Of a stretch of 5,180 nucleotides of DNA, positions 4,935 through 5,180 are shown in pieces; the first letter of the stretch is position 1; every line of letters starts with the position of its first letter. Origin of the DNA: UBA11855 sp964591705 (lineage in GTDB: Archaea; Thermoproteota; Bathyarchaeia; Bathyarchaeales; Bathycorpusculaceae). Under the pieces are notes generated by a model. The model did no database searches. It was not told the origin of the DNA and saw only the letters and a list, made by a program, of their open reading frames with translations. Made by a program: the position numbers and the translations under genes. Where the stretch lies: positions 1 through 5,180 of the forward strand of contig CAZQCX010000070.1 in assembly GCA_964591705.1 (NCBI GenBank), in the 5' to 3' direction.

Positions 4935-5010
4935 AAACGTGCGCCCTGTCGTATACCTGCTGTAAGACTATGTACCGGTGGCGAAGGCTGATCCCCTTGA
5001 GGGAGACCAG

Positions 5011-5063
5011 AAACCGAAACGCTTGTTTTCGGTTTTACGAAAATATGTTTTGAAAACCGAAAA
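5011..5063. repeat. Three-part inverted/direct repeat forming alternative hairpins
   Basis: Arm B, TTTTCGGTTTT (5026-5036), is perfectly complementary to arm C, AAAACCGAAAA (5053-5063), across a 16-base loop. Arm A, AAACCGAAAC (5011-5020), can instead pair with B (5025-5035) across a 4-base loop with one bulged base. A and C share AAACCGAAA as a direct repeat. B can pair with only one of them at a time, the arrangement seen in attenuators and antiterminators. It could equally be a set of protein-binding sites. Confidence 0.6.
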
Positions 5064-5116
5064 AGTGAACAGTCATGTATTTGGATAAGCTCCTAGGAAG
5101 TAAAACGAAAATAAAG

Positions 5117-5176
5117 AGAAGTTGTCCCTGTCAAAAACAAAGTGCTCGATTTTGTAAATGCAAAAGTTTTCCCTGT
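5117..5176. repeat. Pair of 15-base imperfect direct repeats, 45 bases apart
   Basis: AGAAGTTGTCCCTGT (5117-5131) and AAAAGTTTTCCCTGT (5162-5176) agree at 13 of 15 positions. They lie at the right edge, so further copies may exist outside. They do not resemble the CRISPR repeat at the other end. Confidence 0.4.
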
Positions 5177-5180
5177 TTAC

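Larger units (their letters stand above)
4935..5180. other. Gene-free 3' region with hairpins and repeats
   Basis: No convincing protein gene is visible on either strand. TCCC (4992-4995) and GGGA (5001-5004) can form a small stem. A three-part AAACCGAAA-type repeat follows at 5011-5063, and two 15-base direct repeats lie at 5117-5131 and 5162-5176. No tRNA, known riboswitch or CRISPR repeat is recognisable, and the copy of the array repeat seen at 61-97 does not recur here. The region could be a 3' untranslated region, an upstream regulatory region for a gene beyond the right edge, or a small RNA gene. Confidence 0.4.

Noticed and set aside
4738..4965. 75-residue open frame overlapping the end of the pRiA4b-like gene and running past it
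   Set aside because: It overlaps the conserved cysteine-rich module in another frame and has no family resemblance; its extension past the stop is short.
4918..4991. Possible box C/D small RNA (TGATG near 4919, CTGA at 4988)
   Set aside because: The boxes are degenerate, the first is inside coding sequence, and internal C' and D' boxes and terminal stems are not evident.
5117..5176. Second CRISPR array at the right edge
   Set aside because: Only two imperfect 15-base copies are seen, far shorter than a CRISPR repeat and unlike the 37-base repeat at the left.

Overview
This window is archaeal. Protein-gene starts sit a short way behind TATA-like boxes such as TTTATAAA and TTTATATA. Ribosome-binding sites resemble GGTGAT, the complement of the archaeal 16S rRNA 3' end. 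Non-ATG starts are common. The genes belong to families typical of archaea: Csa1, archaeal Cas1 and Cas2, UPF0175/DUF3368 and AbrB/PIN toxin-antitoxin pairs. A TACK-type archaeon such as a Bathyarchaeia member is my guess, not something the sequence proves.

Layout. Positions 1-97 are the leader-proximal end of a CRISPR array that runs off the left edge. It is read on the minus strand, so its leader (about 98-197) lies between the array and the cas genes. A perfectly palindromic TATA box (190-197) can serve both the array, leftward, and the adaptation operon, rightward. Positions 235-2521 hold csa1 (Cas4-like nuclease), cas1 and cas2, a type I-A style spacer-acquisition module. No second cas4, csa3, cas3 or effector gene is present in the window.

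Positions 2582-3420 hold a toxin-antitoxin pair: a UPF0175 antitoxin overlapping by 4 bases a DUF3368 PIN-like toxin. Positions 3542-4124 hold a second, unrelated pair: an AbrB-type VapB overlapping by 8 bases a PIN-domain VapC. Each pair has its own likely promoter. Positions 4245-4934 encode a pRiA4b ORF-3-like (IS1096 TnpR-like passenger) protein with a zinc-finger motif at its N-terminus and a cysteine-rich C-terminal module. Its promoter is bracketed by an inverted repeat. The last 246 bases have no convincing gene but hold a three-part repeat able to form two mutually exclusive hairpins, plus a pair of 15-base direct repeats.

How it fits together. Csa1-Cas1-Cas2 would select and integrate new spacers at the leader end of the adjacent array. 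The two toxin-antitoxin pairs plausibly stabilise the island. A more specific link to CRISPR adaptation is speculation. No wholly new system is demonstrated. The most worthwhile oddities are the shared promoter with operator-like palindromes, the adaptation module followed by two PIN toxin-antitoxin pairs, and the structured 3' region.
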